DNA of 64,000 nt, taken from contig OY783191.1 of NCBI GenBank assembly GCA_963678675.1, positions 28,106,955 through 28,170,954 on the forward strand, in the 5' to 3' direction. The position numbers were made by a program, and so were the translations under genes. The notes under the pieces are model-generated. The model ran no database searches, was not told the DNA's origin, and worked only from the letters and a program-made list of their open reading frames with translations. Below, piece by piece: positions 54,313-64,000 of the stretch (positions are counted from its first letter, which is position 1; the number at the start of each line of letters is the position of its first letter). This DNA comes from Xiphydria camelus. Lineage: Eukaryota > Arthropoda > Insecta > Hymenoptera > Xiphydriidae.

Positions 54313-55147
54313 TGTTCCGTCGCACCGAACGACGGAACCCCAAAATAGCCCGATCGAACATTCACGATTTACCGCTAATCCTATCTTCGAGGAAAGGGTT
54401 TGTTTCGGCTATTACGCCGATGGCAAACTACCCGAGTTCACGCTTTCCTGGAAGGTAGGTATGAAACGGTACTCGACGCGTCGTTCCCTTCGGTACACGC
54501 TTTAATGTGTACCGCATAATCTTTACAATCGGCAGCCTCGAAAGTAGGAATGTCGAATCCAGGCGATGACCGATCGGGGGGAACCTTATACCTGGCGCAT
54601 TCCGATCCGACGATTAGCCAATTTAGGGAACCGGACGCTTCCTCACGATCGAGAAAGAGCGTCCGGTATTCTTGGACATTTGGATACGTCATGCGGGTAC
54701 CGTTAGCCACGGTACCCCGCTTCTTGGTTACCGAGTCTCGAAGGTTCCCAGCGTCATCGCCTGCTCCCCCGACATTCCTCCTTCGACCAATAAGGGTGCA
54801 TAGCGTCAAGCGACGCTACCCCTTCCGCCTACCAAAGGACGGTTAATATAAGTCGGAATCAGCCGCCGTTGCTTCAATGTACTATCTACCGTCAATCATC
54901 AAGTCAGCAACGTGCGGAGTTCCGTGTATAACCCGTCTCGCAGTCGTTAAGACCACCAAGGTTCTTTTGGCCGAGCCAAACGGGATATCGCGGAACTATA
55001 GTGCATTCATGCAAAATCATTGAAACAGCCGATAGGTTGAAAAATACCTTCCGGTAGTTCGGTCAGTTTGTTAGCCGCGTCACTCACGTGTACCCGGGAT
55101 TTACGACCCCGGGGAGATCCGTACCTAGATCGCGTGGCGACCGAACA
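54313..55147 (+). repeat. 3' LTR of the BEL/Pao element (835 bp)
   Basis: Same sequence as 47777-48611 by eye; an antisense 123-codon frame in both copies translates identically. Followed by TATAA (55148-55152). Confidence 0.93.
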
Positions 55148-55681
55148 TATAAAATAGACATTATTATGTTGATACAAAAAAAGGAGGATAATAAGGCCTA
55201 CGGTCAAATTTGGTAGGCCTTAATAACCGCCGAAAACGTGTATAAAGAAGAACTAAAAAGAACATTATTCGGATGATATATTATTCTAACATCAAAGGCT
55301 ATAGAAGCATGAAATAATAGAAAACTATAACGCAAAATTATATTTAAGTATGTGTAATATTACAAAAAATACTTATGATTGATTCGGACGATTTCTTATT
55401 ATTCGTGTCGCGCAATCAACCCTCAGAATGAATGACGCGACACTGGTAGGCAGCGAGCGAGCTAACGCATCGAGACAAGCTTGATACGTCATCTATTAGT
55501 GTTAGCTATTTGCGAGTATGACCTTGAGCGGCATTTTATCATTTTAAATTGTGTTTTCGTTACTTAGGCCTTATTAGCTGACAGGCCTTATTACCCGCAC
55601 CTACCTTACTTCTATGTCATGCTTTCGAAGTTCTCCACCCGTGGTACTATTATCGGACGTTCTATAGGTACGAATACTCCA
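55148..55681. other. Right part of the split DNA transposon and flank
   Basis: To 55606 this is the right half of the TA-flanked element, with GGCCTTAATAACC and GGCCTTATTAGC motifs; no gene. Confidence 0.55.
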
Positions 55682-55803
55682 GGGGTGGGATTCTGTATCG
55701 ATAGAATTCTACAACCGCTATCGTTGCGCATATTTTTTCAAGTATAACAAAACATGCGCAACGATAGCGACTATAGAATTCTATCGATACAGAATCCCAC
55801 CCC
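55682..55803. repeat. Near-perfect palindrome, arms about 50 bp
   Basis: GGGGTGGGATTCTGTATCGA and its inverse TCGATACAGAATCCCACCCC bound arms that also share CGCTATCGTTGCGCAT, around a ~22-bp AT-rich loop. Confidence 0.8.
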
Positions 55804-57019
55804 AGATAATTATATGACCGGCATTAACCGCTGACCGTCATTACCCCGTCCTCCCCTATCTCCTTGGATGAATTTTTTCTACCGCATAAGTATTTGTATT
55901 GTCACAGTATCTCATTTTATAGACGACCTCTTTGAATATTTGGACTTAAAGCAGATTTTCATATTAATAAAGAATCAAATTGAATCAAAATTTACAGATA
56001 GTATGCAATAATTTATAACAATTATACACTGTGGGCAGGGTTTACTAAAATCCCCGCTGTACTCGGCAAACGAAGCGTAACGAACGTAACGTTCGAACGA
56101 ACAATTTTCATCGCAACGCCATTTTCTACCACGCGATAAATCACGAGACGTGATTACTCGTTTGCTTTGACACTTCGGCAATGTGTGTGCTGTCGCGGTT
56201 GAATCGAAAGCTCCGAAGGCGCGTGCGATATTAGTCGCGCGAGGAGCACTTCCGGTTCGTAATCGCTCGTCGCGATCGCGGGTCGTTTATCATAATTACG
56301 TATCTACCCTTTGTAATACGGACAGGTGCTGTCCGTCGATACGCACGTGCTCCAGTATCATGCGTATCGCACGACGCGAGGTCCTCCGCGTCTTCGTTCC
56401 GATTATTGAATTAACGCGCCCGTGGTGCAGTAGGAGAGAGTCGCGATTTGGCGCGCGTACTGGAGCTCTACGTCGGGATGATCGAAACGAATCGATACAT
56501 CGCAAAGAATATATGATATGTGCCTTCAAATGGCCGATACAAGATGGTGCAGGTGTTTGAAGAATAGTCGGCGATTTTGGTACCAGCGAATGTAGAGAGT
56601 CGAGTAAATGAAAGAGCAGGCGTTTCTCATTTTATTAAAAATGACGATGAATTTTATATTTTGAATGTCGCACCTCTGATATTTTGGCTACCGAGTAATC
56701 ACATTACGCGAATTATGCGCGGGGTAAAGATACTTTCGTTGAGAATACAGTAGGACTCTATAATACATTATTTCGCCGTGCCCTGCTTTCTTGCCATCAC
56801 TCCAATTCATTACAGAGTAAGGTAAACCTAAGTTTGTGCGACTCATTGTAGAAGCACCCTTCTTGCAGTCCCTTCTTGTGCGCTAATAAATCGAACACGA
56901 ATTGTACGCGTATTCCCTCCATTTACCAGTCATTCTTCTAGACGCGTATCTTATTATTTCGCCAGTCCTTCCGCGGGTGACGAAGTTATGGGTGTCCTTC
57001 TATAATCTCAGAAAGAGTA
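55804..57019 (+). other. Fer1 intron 2, distal part
   Basis: 56040-56560 is richer in GC, with TCGCGATCGCG-type CpG motifs and a 125-codon frame without a domain; it shows no repeat in the window and is a possible intronic enhancer. The rest holds nothing recognisable. Confidence 0.4.
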
Positions 57020-57215
57020 ATTGTTTGATTCGACTAAAGTTCGCTTGAAAAAAACGAATATTTTTTTTACAAATTACTACGATTTAGTTAAATCAAGTAA
57101 AATTCAATTGATGGAGTCATTATTTGATTCGACTAAATTTCACTTGAAACAACGAAAATTTTATACAATCTACCTCGATTTAGTTGAATCGAATAATAAC
57201 ATTCAATTGATTCGA
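57020..57215 (+). repeat. Diverged tandem duplication, about 95-bp unit
   Basis: TTTGATTCGACTAAAGTTCG ... CAATTGATGGAGTC is followed by TTTGATTCGACTAAATTTCA ... CAATTGATTCG. The flanks to about 57355 (ending TTTTTCTCATTGTCAGTGTAG) suggest it lies in a CACTGA-type MITE. Confidence 0.6.
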
Positions 57216-57787
57216 ATAATATTTATTGTATTTGCAAATATTTAAAATGTTTAAAACCAATATTTTATTCGAGCTATTATAATTAAATTGAATCAATAAA
57301 ATCTAGTCGAATCCACTATTTAATCTGTCTGATGTTTTTCTCATTGTCAGTGTAGTCCGTCTCGATGTCGAACACGAGTTTCCAGTCTTTGGCGCGCGTC
57401 TCTCTACTGAGTCTCTCAATACACCCTTCTAAATTGTACAAAATTCTAATATTGTTCCTACATCGCACAATGTCTAGTTTAATGGAGGGAGTCTTCTTTT
57501 ATTTGCTCCATCTCTTTCTCCCTCTGATCACGATTTTCCCGTATTTCGTACCACAGTATTCCAGAGGTCTTTTCGTGTAGCTGGTCCTATATTTTGAAAT
57601 AATTTGCAATTCCGTATAAGAGGATTACCCCCTCTCTGCCTTTAAAAGGAGTCTATTCAAGTGGCTCTTTAGTAAGGCTTTTGTAAGTCGTGGTTTCTTA
57701 TTCTAAATAAGATTTCTTATTTTTTATATGTCCCCCCATTGTTCTCTGGTTCGTAATTTTAAATTAGTTTTCGGTTTTATTATTTGC

Positions 57788-57915
57788 TGTGTTTAATTCT
57801 ATAGTCTACTTTATTGTTTATACTTTTATTTGGACCTTTTTTGTACCTGACAAGTGCACAAAAAAAGGTCCAAATAAAAGTATAGATAATAAAGTAGACT
57901 ATAGAATTAAACACA
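57788..57915. repeat. Near-perfect palindrome, arms about 55 bp
   Basis: TGTGTTTAATTCTATAGTCT and AGACTATAGAATTAAACACA are complements; inward, ACTTTTATTTGGACC pairs with GGTCCAAATAAAAGT around a ~15-bp loop. Confidence 0.85.
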
Positions 57916-57952
57916 TAATTTGAGGAGATTGTCCCAGGACAAATAAATCGCT

Positions 57953-58035
57953 CCTTCTCTCTCTCTCTCTCTCTCTCTCTCCCTCTCTCCATCCCTTGCT
58001 TGTTCCTGCTCTCTCCCTTTCTCTTTCTCTCAAGG
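57953..58035 (+). repeat. CT-rich simple repeat
   Basis: (CT)n of about 12 uninterrupted units (TCTCTCTCTCTC) followed by mixed CCCT/CTTT pyrimidine sequence. Confidence 0.85.
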
Positions 58036-58343
58036 TACGGCTTTTTCGTTGGCTACTATCTATAGACTAATTAGTTCCTACTCCGTTTTGCTTACGCTTT
58101 TTTCTTTTCTCCTTTGCATCTTGTTTTTGCGTTTACGTACTTCTTAAGCGCGTATTCGTAGTATCATTTACTTCCGCTTAGTATACTTTACTTTGTTAGT
58201 TTAGTCCGTATTATTTGTTTTGTAAAAATTTTTATTTACCTTATTTTCCTAGTCTAGGCCGTTCTATTATCTATTATTTACTTTTTCTCTTTTCACTCGT
58301 TTACTCTCTTAGTTGCTTCTTTTGTTATTCATTTGTACCTACT
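58036..58343 (+). other. Gene-free pyrimidine-rich stretch in Fer1 intron 2
   Basis: Thymine-rich sequence; frames are low in complexity and not supported. Confidence 0.5.
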
Positions 58344-58787
58344 GGGGTGCTATTCTCGACGCGTGGGAAATGCTTTTCGTGGACGAAATATTTTTCGTTA
58401 ACAGATGTAAAATTTCGTCGATCACTTTCATTAACGACTCGAATATCCCTTCCAAGATAGATCTCGTCAACGAAATTAATTTTCTCACACGAAAAATGTG
58501 TTTACATCCCTTAGCGACGTCTTCTTTTTAGAATATCGTTTAATCACTTAACAACGACCCGTCGCATCGGCCCACCACCTCGTCATGCAACTCACCGGCA
58601 TACAAATACAAAACAACATTCGTTGACGAAAACAGTGAGAACGACGAATGACAATTTCGTCAACGAAGAAAGTAATTTCGTTAACGAAGGAGTTTCGTAT
58701 GGGAAAAAATTCCGTGTACAAAATTTCTCAAACGAAATAATAATTCCGTTCACGAAATCGTTTCTCATGTGTCGAGAATTGCCCCCC
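58344..58787. mobile_element. MITE with GGGGYNATTCTCGACRCRTG ends
   Basis: GGGGTGCTATTCTCGACGCG at the left and CATGTGTCGAGAATTGCCCC at the right are inverted. The interior has many short ATTTCGT..ACGAAAT motifs in both orientations. Confidence 0.7.
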
Positions 58788-58839
58788 TGACCTTTTGTGT
58801 GTTCTCAGAGGGCCTCTGCGGCCCTAGAGCAAAATAAAT

Positions 58840-58916
58840 GCCTCTTCTTCTTCTTCCCCCTCTCTCTCTTCCTCTCTTCCTCCCTCTTTCCCCCTCTCTT
58901 TCTCTGCTACTGCTGA
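58840..58916 (+). repeat. Polypyrimidine tract
   Basis: About 75 bp of C/T (CTTCTTCTTCTTCCCCC ... TCTTTCTCTGC), 145 bp before the exon 3 acceptor. Confidence 0.75.
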
Positions 58917-59059
58917 CATGTCTACATAGGAAAATTTCCGAAAGCACTTCTGACAATGAGTGGTTAATTCTCGGCCCTGCAACACAAATTCACCTCGAAC
59001 ATGCGAGTTCAACCCTTCACTCCCTCATTCATCCTAACCACCGTTACGATATGTTTCAG

Positions 59060-59205
59060 GCAGCGGTGGCAACCCATTCATCTCGCATTCACTTTCCTGG
59101 TCGCGGAAGACGGACATCTCGCCGAACGGCACGATGTACGCGAAGGTCTGGACGCCGGAGGATCCACGCGCGACTAGCAAGAGCGGCGGAACGTTCGTTG
59201 AATAG
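59060..59205 (+). CDS. Fer1: Fer1, exon 3 of 3 (RBPJ-binding motifs)
   Basis: The acceptor ATATGTTTCAG ends at 59059. The exon completes Gly197 and encodes residues 198-244, ending at TAG 59203-59205. It contains ISHSLSWSRKTD (residues 204-215) and YAKVWTPEDPRA (223-234), the C1 and C2 motifs by which PTF1A binds RBPJ/RBPJL; the key Trp residues (210 and 227) are kept. These motifs are shared by vertebrate PTF1A and fly Fer1 and are the best evidence for orthology. The exon is too short, and begins without ATG, to stand out as an ORF; a 128-codon frame here is in the wrong phase. Only a weak poly(A) signal (AATAAG near 59450) is visible. Confidence 0.9.
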
Positions 59206-59461
59206 ATCGCGCTTGAGATACTGACAAGTGAAGGAGAACAATCTCCGTGTGAAATTGAAGAGCGAGAAGGAATCCACGAAAGAAGGGAAACGCGTCGTAC
59301 CTTCCTATGAGATTCCTACTCGAACATTCCGATACCCTTTCTAGTCAACTTGAAAGCCAAATCATAGCGAGACGACGACAGCAAGAATTCGAGGATAAGC
59401 GTACACGGAATATGGTTTGTGGTAACCATTCTCACAGTCCATGTATTATAATAAGATTGAA
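59206..59461 (+). other. Fer1 3' UTR (probable)
   Basis: Purine-rich sequence after the stop, of balanced composition, up to the next MITE. No canonical AATAAA; AATAAG near 59450 may serve. Confidence 0.4.
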
Positions 59462-59888
59462 TTATTGCAACATATGACGTTTAATACCACAAATATATCG
59501 ATATTTATCAAAAACATTGCCGCACTTGCTAGTAAATATCGGCATACCCGGTCTTACCGTGTGATATTGACATAGGATGATATGGTATGTATGCAGCGGT
59601 TTGCAGACTCTAGGATGTACACCATTGGTCGGAGGCCCAAAGACGCCGTACGATTGACGTCTACAGGAGATCGACAGAGCCAATCGTGCGGCGTCCTTAG
59701 ACTTTCAACCAATAGCGTGCATCCTAGAGTTTGCAAATCGCTACACATACTATATCGTCTTATGTCAATATCAGACGGTAAGACTGGGTATATGTTGATA
59801 TTTACTAACAGTATTGCCACTCTTGTTATACTTTTAGTAAATATCGACATATTTGTGGTAGATATTGACCGTCATATGCCGCAATAAT
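59462..59888. mobile_element. Palindromic MITE, arms about 200 bp
   Basis: ATTGCAACATATGACG... and ...CGTCATATGCCGCAAT form the ends. Inner arms share ATATTTA(G/C)TA text and CAATCGT(A/G)CGGCGTC. The frames at 59462, 59554 and 59582 derive from it. Confidence 0.75.
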
Positions 59889-59890
59889 TT

Positions 59891-60133
59891 CTGTGGCTTG
59901 GATGAAAAAGGGCCTAAGTGCAAAAATTAAGATCCGAGAAAAATTTGATTAAAGTTGATTTTTTAAAATGTCATTAAATGAGACGCTTTTTACAACAAAT
60001 GAAAGAAATTTTGTACATTGAAGATAGAGACTTGGGGCCTTTTTCATTAAAAAGATCTGGTCGAAATTAGTAAGGTAAAATTCATTTTTGACAAAATCGC
60101 ACTCAGGCCCTTTTTCATCCACACAAGCCACAG
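59891..60133. mobile_element. Fold-back MITE with CTGTGGCTTGGATGAAAAAG ends
   Basis: CTGTGGCTTGGATGAAAAAG then GGCCT at 59891, and AGGCCCTTTTTCATCCA then CACAAGCCACAG at 60133. It lies 2 bp from the previous palindrome. Confidence 0.75.
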
Positions 60134-60633
60134 ATTTATTCTTACCACATGAATTGCTAGAATGGTTACTAAGAACTTTACTCCGTGCATAGTTCGCGCG
60201 TTGTGTTATTTAGTTCGTAAGAAAATTCACTGTTTTCTAGTCATTGTTCTTCGAGTCCTTTGTAATAAGAATACTAATCATCATTATTCTAAGAGAAACC
60301 ATTCTAGTCTACTAGGTGATGGAGGTAGGGGGGAGGGCGAGATATTTTTCGCGACATCCCCGACACATATCGATTCTTTCAATTTCGAGAACGATCACAA
60401 TCAGCCGATCGTATCTCTTATCGAAGACTGTACCTACTGCATTGTATATACGTATATGTATACCTATTATTAGTATTTATTTACTTACCAAGTAGATTCG
60501 TACCGAGGTGACCTCGTTAAATCGTTCATCGCCATTGTCACTTATAATTAATGTCGCCGTAAAATACGAACTTGTGTAAATCAGAATTATACATAAAATC
60601 CTACGCTCTCAGTGTCTGTCTCTTTTTTTTTAC
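60134..60633. other. Gene-free stretch
   Basis: No gene or clear repeat; the 103-codon frame at 60162 has no features. Confidence 0.5.
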
Positions 60634-61468
60634 CCTTCGTTACTCACATGGGTTTTTGAAACATAAAAGCTCACCTGGGGTGTACCCCACATCCCAGTTA
60701 AAAATTAACGTTTTCTTAGTGAAAAATTGAAATTTTTTAATACTATTTTTTATTATATAAAGCTTTAGATATTGCCTAATGATCTCAACATAAAAAAAAA
60801 AAAATTTAGTAATTTTCTAATTGAAAACAAAACTCGAAGTCTCGGTACATGAGGTCTCGGTTCTCAGACGCAAAGATCTTCCTGCCGATTTTTATAAAAA
60901 AATAGTAAGTATAAAAATGAAGGGTTTCTTTCAAAAACAACATTTGTCAAAAATGCCAATTCATGTAGTGTTGGTAATAATGCCTACTCTTTCGTTGTAT
61001 CTAGCCGTGTAGTGGTGCCTACTCTTTCATTATTATATTATAACGAAAGAGTATGCACCACTACACGGCTAGATACAACGAAAGAGTAGGCATTATTACC
61101 AATACTACAGAGATTGGCGTTTTTGATAAATGTTGTTTTTGAAAGAAACCCTTCAAATAATAGACTGAGGACAGTTATCATACTCTCGTTTTATTAACGA
61201 AGGACAAATTAACAAATTGAATCAAGTTTTATAGAAAAATATTAAATATTAAATTAATTACAGATTGTTAAAAATCACTTTTTAACTCTTTGCAGCGTTC
61301 TGTCGGAGAGACAAATCGGTTTTGTCTTGCGCTTTTGGTGCCACATTCTTTAATGAAATGTTTCCGAAAGGTAGTACTGAAAGTGCCAACCTCGAAAAAA
61401 AAGTCTAGGCGTGGAATGCAAAAAAAGGAGGCTGGGGTGTAGCCTACATCCCACGTGAGCAACGAAGG
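60634..61468. mobile_element. Inverted-repeat element with nested palindrome
   Basis: CCTTCGTTACTCACATGGG (60634) and CCACGTGAGCAACGAAGG (61468) are inverted ends, followed inward by CTGGGGTGTACCCCACATCC and its partner. The inner arms share GAAGGGTTTCTTTCAAAAAC. A minus-strand frame (61268-61492: VGTFSTTFRKHFIKECGTKS) could be a relic of its transposase. Confidence 0.65.
60964..61109. repeat. Near-perfect palindrome nested in 60634-61468
   Basis: TAGTGTTGGTAATAATGCCT and AGGCATTATTACCAATACTA frame arms of about 65 bp that share ACTCTTTCGTTGTATCTAGC, around a short AT loop. Confidence 0.8.
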
Positions 61469-62449
61469 ATTAAATACAATTCCCCCTTCCATGATGCTCC
61501 CTTCTCGGAAGTTTGTTCGATTCTGTTTTTATATTATGTGTCTCGGTCGATCGATATTAATCGCGTCTATACGAGTATGTCCGCTTCGTGGGTATATCTA
61601 GGAATTGAACATCGTTATCGATTGTATTAAGTGAATTTCTCTCGTAAAGTTTCGTCAATTTTGCTTTTGCTATAGATTCGTCTTTTTTTTTTCTCGAGCT
61701 ATCTTCTCAGACTTGAGTTTCCTTATTCCTTATAGGCTAGTCGAGAAGTGCATTAATAACGGAAGCAATTCCGGACAAGCTGGAAATAATTTTAATTTAT
61801 TTGATTTGGTGTTAAAAAGCACGTATTAAATTTACACCCCCCAGAAAAAGCCCGGATTTGGCCGCCATCTTAAGAAAATGGGCTAAAAAATGTTTTTTCT
61901 TCATTATTTGTCAATAACTCGATTTCTATAAACTTTAGAGCAAAATATGTAGTTACTAAAATTAAAGCAACTTAAATTATCTATAAAAAATGTTATATAT
62001 GTTTTTCCGTGCGACTATCTGGTTCGAAGTTATATGGGCATCAAAAGCTGGATATATTATAGGCATTTATTGTTTTCTTTATTCTAGGCATATTTAAAAG
62101 CAAGCAACTGCTATTATGCTTTCATGATTGCATTTATATTTGTTTTTTGTCGGCCAACCCTACTCCTGTTTTATACGGAATGTTTATCTCAAGGTCATTA
62201 ACCCTGTAAGCCTTCGGCGAGCCTCATCCCCAAACCATGTCTCGTGTTACGACCTAATTAAACACAGTTTGAAAAAACCTCGGATTTCCGCCTTATGACA
62301 TAAAATACTATTTGGTGGTATAGATTTTTATTTGGTAAAGAAATCATGTGACATACTTGTACTTGCTTCCACATCACCTAGAGGTAAAGTACCCGGCGCT
62401 TTTTTTTTAAAGTGGTCTCCCCAATAGGCCTAATCTACTATGCCATCAA
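61469..62449. other. Gene-free stretch
   Basis: About 1 kb without a supported gene or repeat. Confidence 0.5.
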
Positions 62450-62450
62450 C

Positions 62451-62508
<58 letters not shown>
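62450..62508 (-). repeat. (TTA)n tail of a non-LTR retrotransposon
   Basis: About 19 uninterrupted TTA units. On the minus strand this is (TAA)n at the 3' end of the element at 62509-64000, as in I-clade elements. Confidence 0.85.
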
Positions 62509-62509
<1 letters not shown>

Positions 62510-64000
62510 GTAATGGGCCCTCCTTGGGGAAACGATAATTAGACTAAAGCCCTTTTTATCTCCCATTCATTGTTTCAGTGGACCTCTCACCGGCACGGGA
62601 GATCAAGATCTTTAATCAAGCTCCTGATCTCCCCGACAGTGATCTGTCCACATTCCTCTTCCCTCAGGAAGTTCCTTCCCGTGATCGCCCTTCTTCTCCT
62701 CCTAATTCTTGGGCAATCACCGATAATATGTCCAGGCGTTTCTTCGGCCTCTCCGCATAGCCTGCAGTTTACCTCGACCGATTGGCCCAGTATGTCCATA
62801 TATCTACGAAGCCTACAGTGTCCTGTATATATGGACACCATAGTCCTCATTGACATTTTATTTAACTTCATCAATTCATCTGTACGCTTCCTGCTCCATT
62901 CTTTGATGAAGATCCTGGATTGCCTCATACCCTCCGCCTCCTTCCAGTCCTGGTTCATCCTTTCAGTGACCCATTCCTTGATACAGCGTTTAACAGCCTG
63001 TTTTGGCATCCCAACCTCCGTGCCCGGAAGATAGAGTGACTCTTCGGCTCCTCTTCTCGCGAGCTCATCAGCCTGCTCATTTCCTGGTATCCCCGAATGA
63101 CCCGGGACCCACAGTAGTCTCACCTTATTGTCTACGGCTAGTTCATCTAGCGATTTCCTACACCTCTCGACAATCTCTGTTCTCATACTCAAATTTTCAA
63201 GAGCCTTCAAGGCAGCCTGACTATCTGAGCAGATCACAATACGCTTATGCCACACACCATCCTGCACCACATCCCGTGCACAGATGTGTATGGCCATTAG
63301 CTCCGTCTGAAAGACAGTGCAGTGTTTCTCCAATCTGAAACTACATTCTTTTTTGGAGTTCTGCTTATGAAAACCGGATCCTACCGTTTCGTTAATTTTT
63401 GATCCGTCCGTGAACCAGATCTGATCAGCTCTTCCCAGAAGTCGTTTTTCATCCTTCCACTGAGCCCTCTCTGGATATTACACTCCGTATTTACGGTTGT
63501 ATCTATGCTTGCATCGGATATAATCCTGCAAACCATTTGTTCCTGGTATCCTGTCCTCTAGCAGAGTCAAGATCGTCGAGTGTCCCACTCTAGATCCTCC
63601 CCTCCACTCGCCGTTCAGTTTTACCCTGTACGCCGCCAGCAAGGCCGATACTTCCACTTCGATCCTCACTGGGGGGACCCCAACAAGCATCCCCAGAGCC
63701 GAGATCGGCGTCGTCCCCATTGCTCCCGTAATAGCTCTGAGGGTCATGGCCCTCACGTGATCCAGTTTCTCCCCAGCCACTTTCTGCCCAGCTCTCTTCC
63801 ACCATACCAGAGAACCATGCAGCATGACTGGTTTGATTACTGCATTATATATCCACGCCATTATTTTCGGCGTGATTCCCCACGTTCTCCCGCATATCCT
63901 TCTGGTAGCCCAGAGTATTGAGCAGGCCTTACTACGAATGTAGTCCACGTGTTTACTCCAGTTCAGCTTCTCATCTAGGAATACTCCCAGATGTTTAACT
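62509..64000 (-). mobile_element. 3' end of an I-like non-LTR retrotransposon
   Basis: Partial element running off the right edge on the minus strand: 3' (TAA)n tail, short 3' UTR, then the pol C-terminus with RNase H. RNase H plus a TAA-type tail points to the I group; LOA or R1-like clades remain possible. Confidence 0.8.
62587..64000 (-). pseudogene. ORF2 C-terminus: RT thumb/linker, RNase H, CCHC region
   Basis: The frame enters at the window edge (KHLGVFLDEKLNWSKHVDYI, typical of the post-RT region) and goes on through WIYNAVIKPVMLHGSLVWW. A TAA at 63478-63480 interrupts it, but the same frame continues: IWFTDGSKINE (first RNase H Asp), FQTELMAIH (Glu), VICSDSQAALKAL (Asp), WVPGHSGIPGNEQADELAR (His and Asp), then a CRLCGEAEETPGHIIGDC zinc motif and the stop at 62587. 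The single nonsense codon and otherwise clean frame indicate a fairly young but probably inactive copy. Confidence 0.85.

Larger units (their letters stand above)
47777..55147 (+). mobile_element. Full-length BEL/Pao LTR retrotransposon, 7,371 bp
   Basis: Two 835-bp LTRs, a 5-bp TATAA duplication (47772-47776, 55148-55152), a tRNA-Tyr primer site, gag and pol in one frame, and a polypurine tract. Domain order protease, RT, RNase H, integrase, DUF5641-type tail, with DUF1759-type gag, is diagnostic of BEL/Pao. All catalytic motifs are intact. It lies in Fer1 intron 2 in the sense orientation. Confidence 0.93.
46971..55606. mobile_element. TA-flanked DNA transposon split by the BEL element
   Basis: AGGTAGGTGCGGGTAATAAG (46971) and CTTATTACCCGCACCTACCT (55606) are exact complements flanked by TA. 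Without the 7.4-kb LTR element it would be about 1.26 kb. Further inverted GGCCTTATTA text lies inside. It carries a zinc-finger relic of its transposase at 47335. Confidence 0.75.

Noticed and set aside
58838..59224. 128-codon plus-strand ORF over Fer1 exon 3
   Set aside because: Wrong phase; it starts in a polypyrimidine tract. The real exon frame gives the HSLSW and WTPEDPR motifs and joins exon 2 in phase.

Overview
This window is nuclear DNA of an insect, most likely a hymenopteran and quite possibly an ant. That rests on an insect-type Fer1/PTF1A gene and a DDI1/rings-lost first exon, AT-rich intergenic DNA with GC-rich islands, a short TTAGG-type telomere-like motif near 31540, an LTR element primed by insect tRNA-Tyr, and a very high density of fold-back (palindromic) DNA transposons. 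There is no prokaryotic, organellar or CRISPR-like content.

Host genes. (1) 606-959, minus: first coding exon of a DDI1/DDI2-type ubiquitin-shuttle aspartic protease; the rest lies left of the window. (2) 30083-59205, plus: a complete three-exon bHLH gene, the Fer1/PTF1A orthologue. Exons are 30083-30354, 39908-40224 and 59060-59205; splice phases agree and give 244 residues with the bHLH domain and both C-terminal RBPJ-binding motifs. (3) 17348-17533, plus: an intact 61-codon gene for a small secreted four-cysteine peptide with its own TATA box and AATAAA, lying between two inverted arms of a fold-back transposon. (4) A doubtful 90-residue ORF at 14511-14783, minus.

Mobile DNA fills most of the rest. 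Left part (1-15 kb): TA-flanked MITEs, palindromes, a pogo-like pseudogene (9786-10228) and a decayed DDE_Tnp_4 transposase with a C-terminal SWIM zinc finger (11084-12423). Middle (15-28 kb): long fold-back elements, a 2.98 kb element with perfect 39-bp ends enclosing a 119-bp minisatellite, and a rearranged mariner (27360-28210). Intron 1 of Fer1 (30.4-39.9 kb): at least eight MITEs, a pogo-like element inserted at the centre of another palindrome, and a tRNA-derived SINE. Intron 2 (40.2-59.1 kb): a Harbinger-type element with a 3-bp target duplication, a fold-back element carrying a CXC-domain protein relic, and a young full-length BEL/Pao retrotransposon (47777-55147). The BEL element has two 835-bp LTRs that look identical, a TATAA duplication, a tRNA-Tyr primer site, and gag and pol in one frame separated only by a UGA in leaky UGA-CUAG context. 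It sits inside an older TA-flanked DNA transposon. The right edge holds the 3' end of an I-like non-LTR retrotransposon (RNase H domain, TAA-type tail) on the minus strand.

The strongest points for follow-up are the secreted-peptide gene framed by inverted transposon arms, the gag/pol UGA-CUAG junction, and the palindrome-centre insertion in Fer1 intron 1. Element boundaries were read by eye and are approximate unless target duplications are given.
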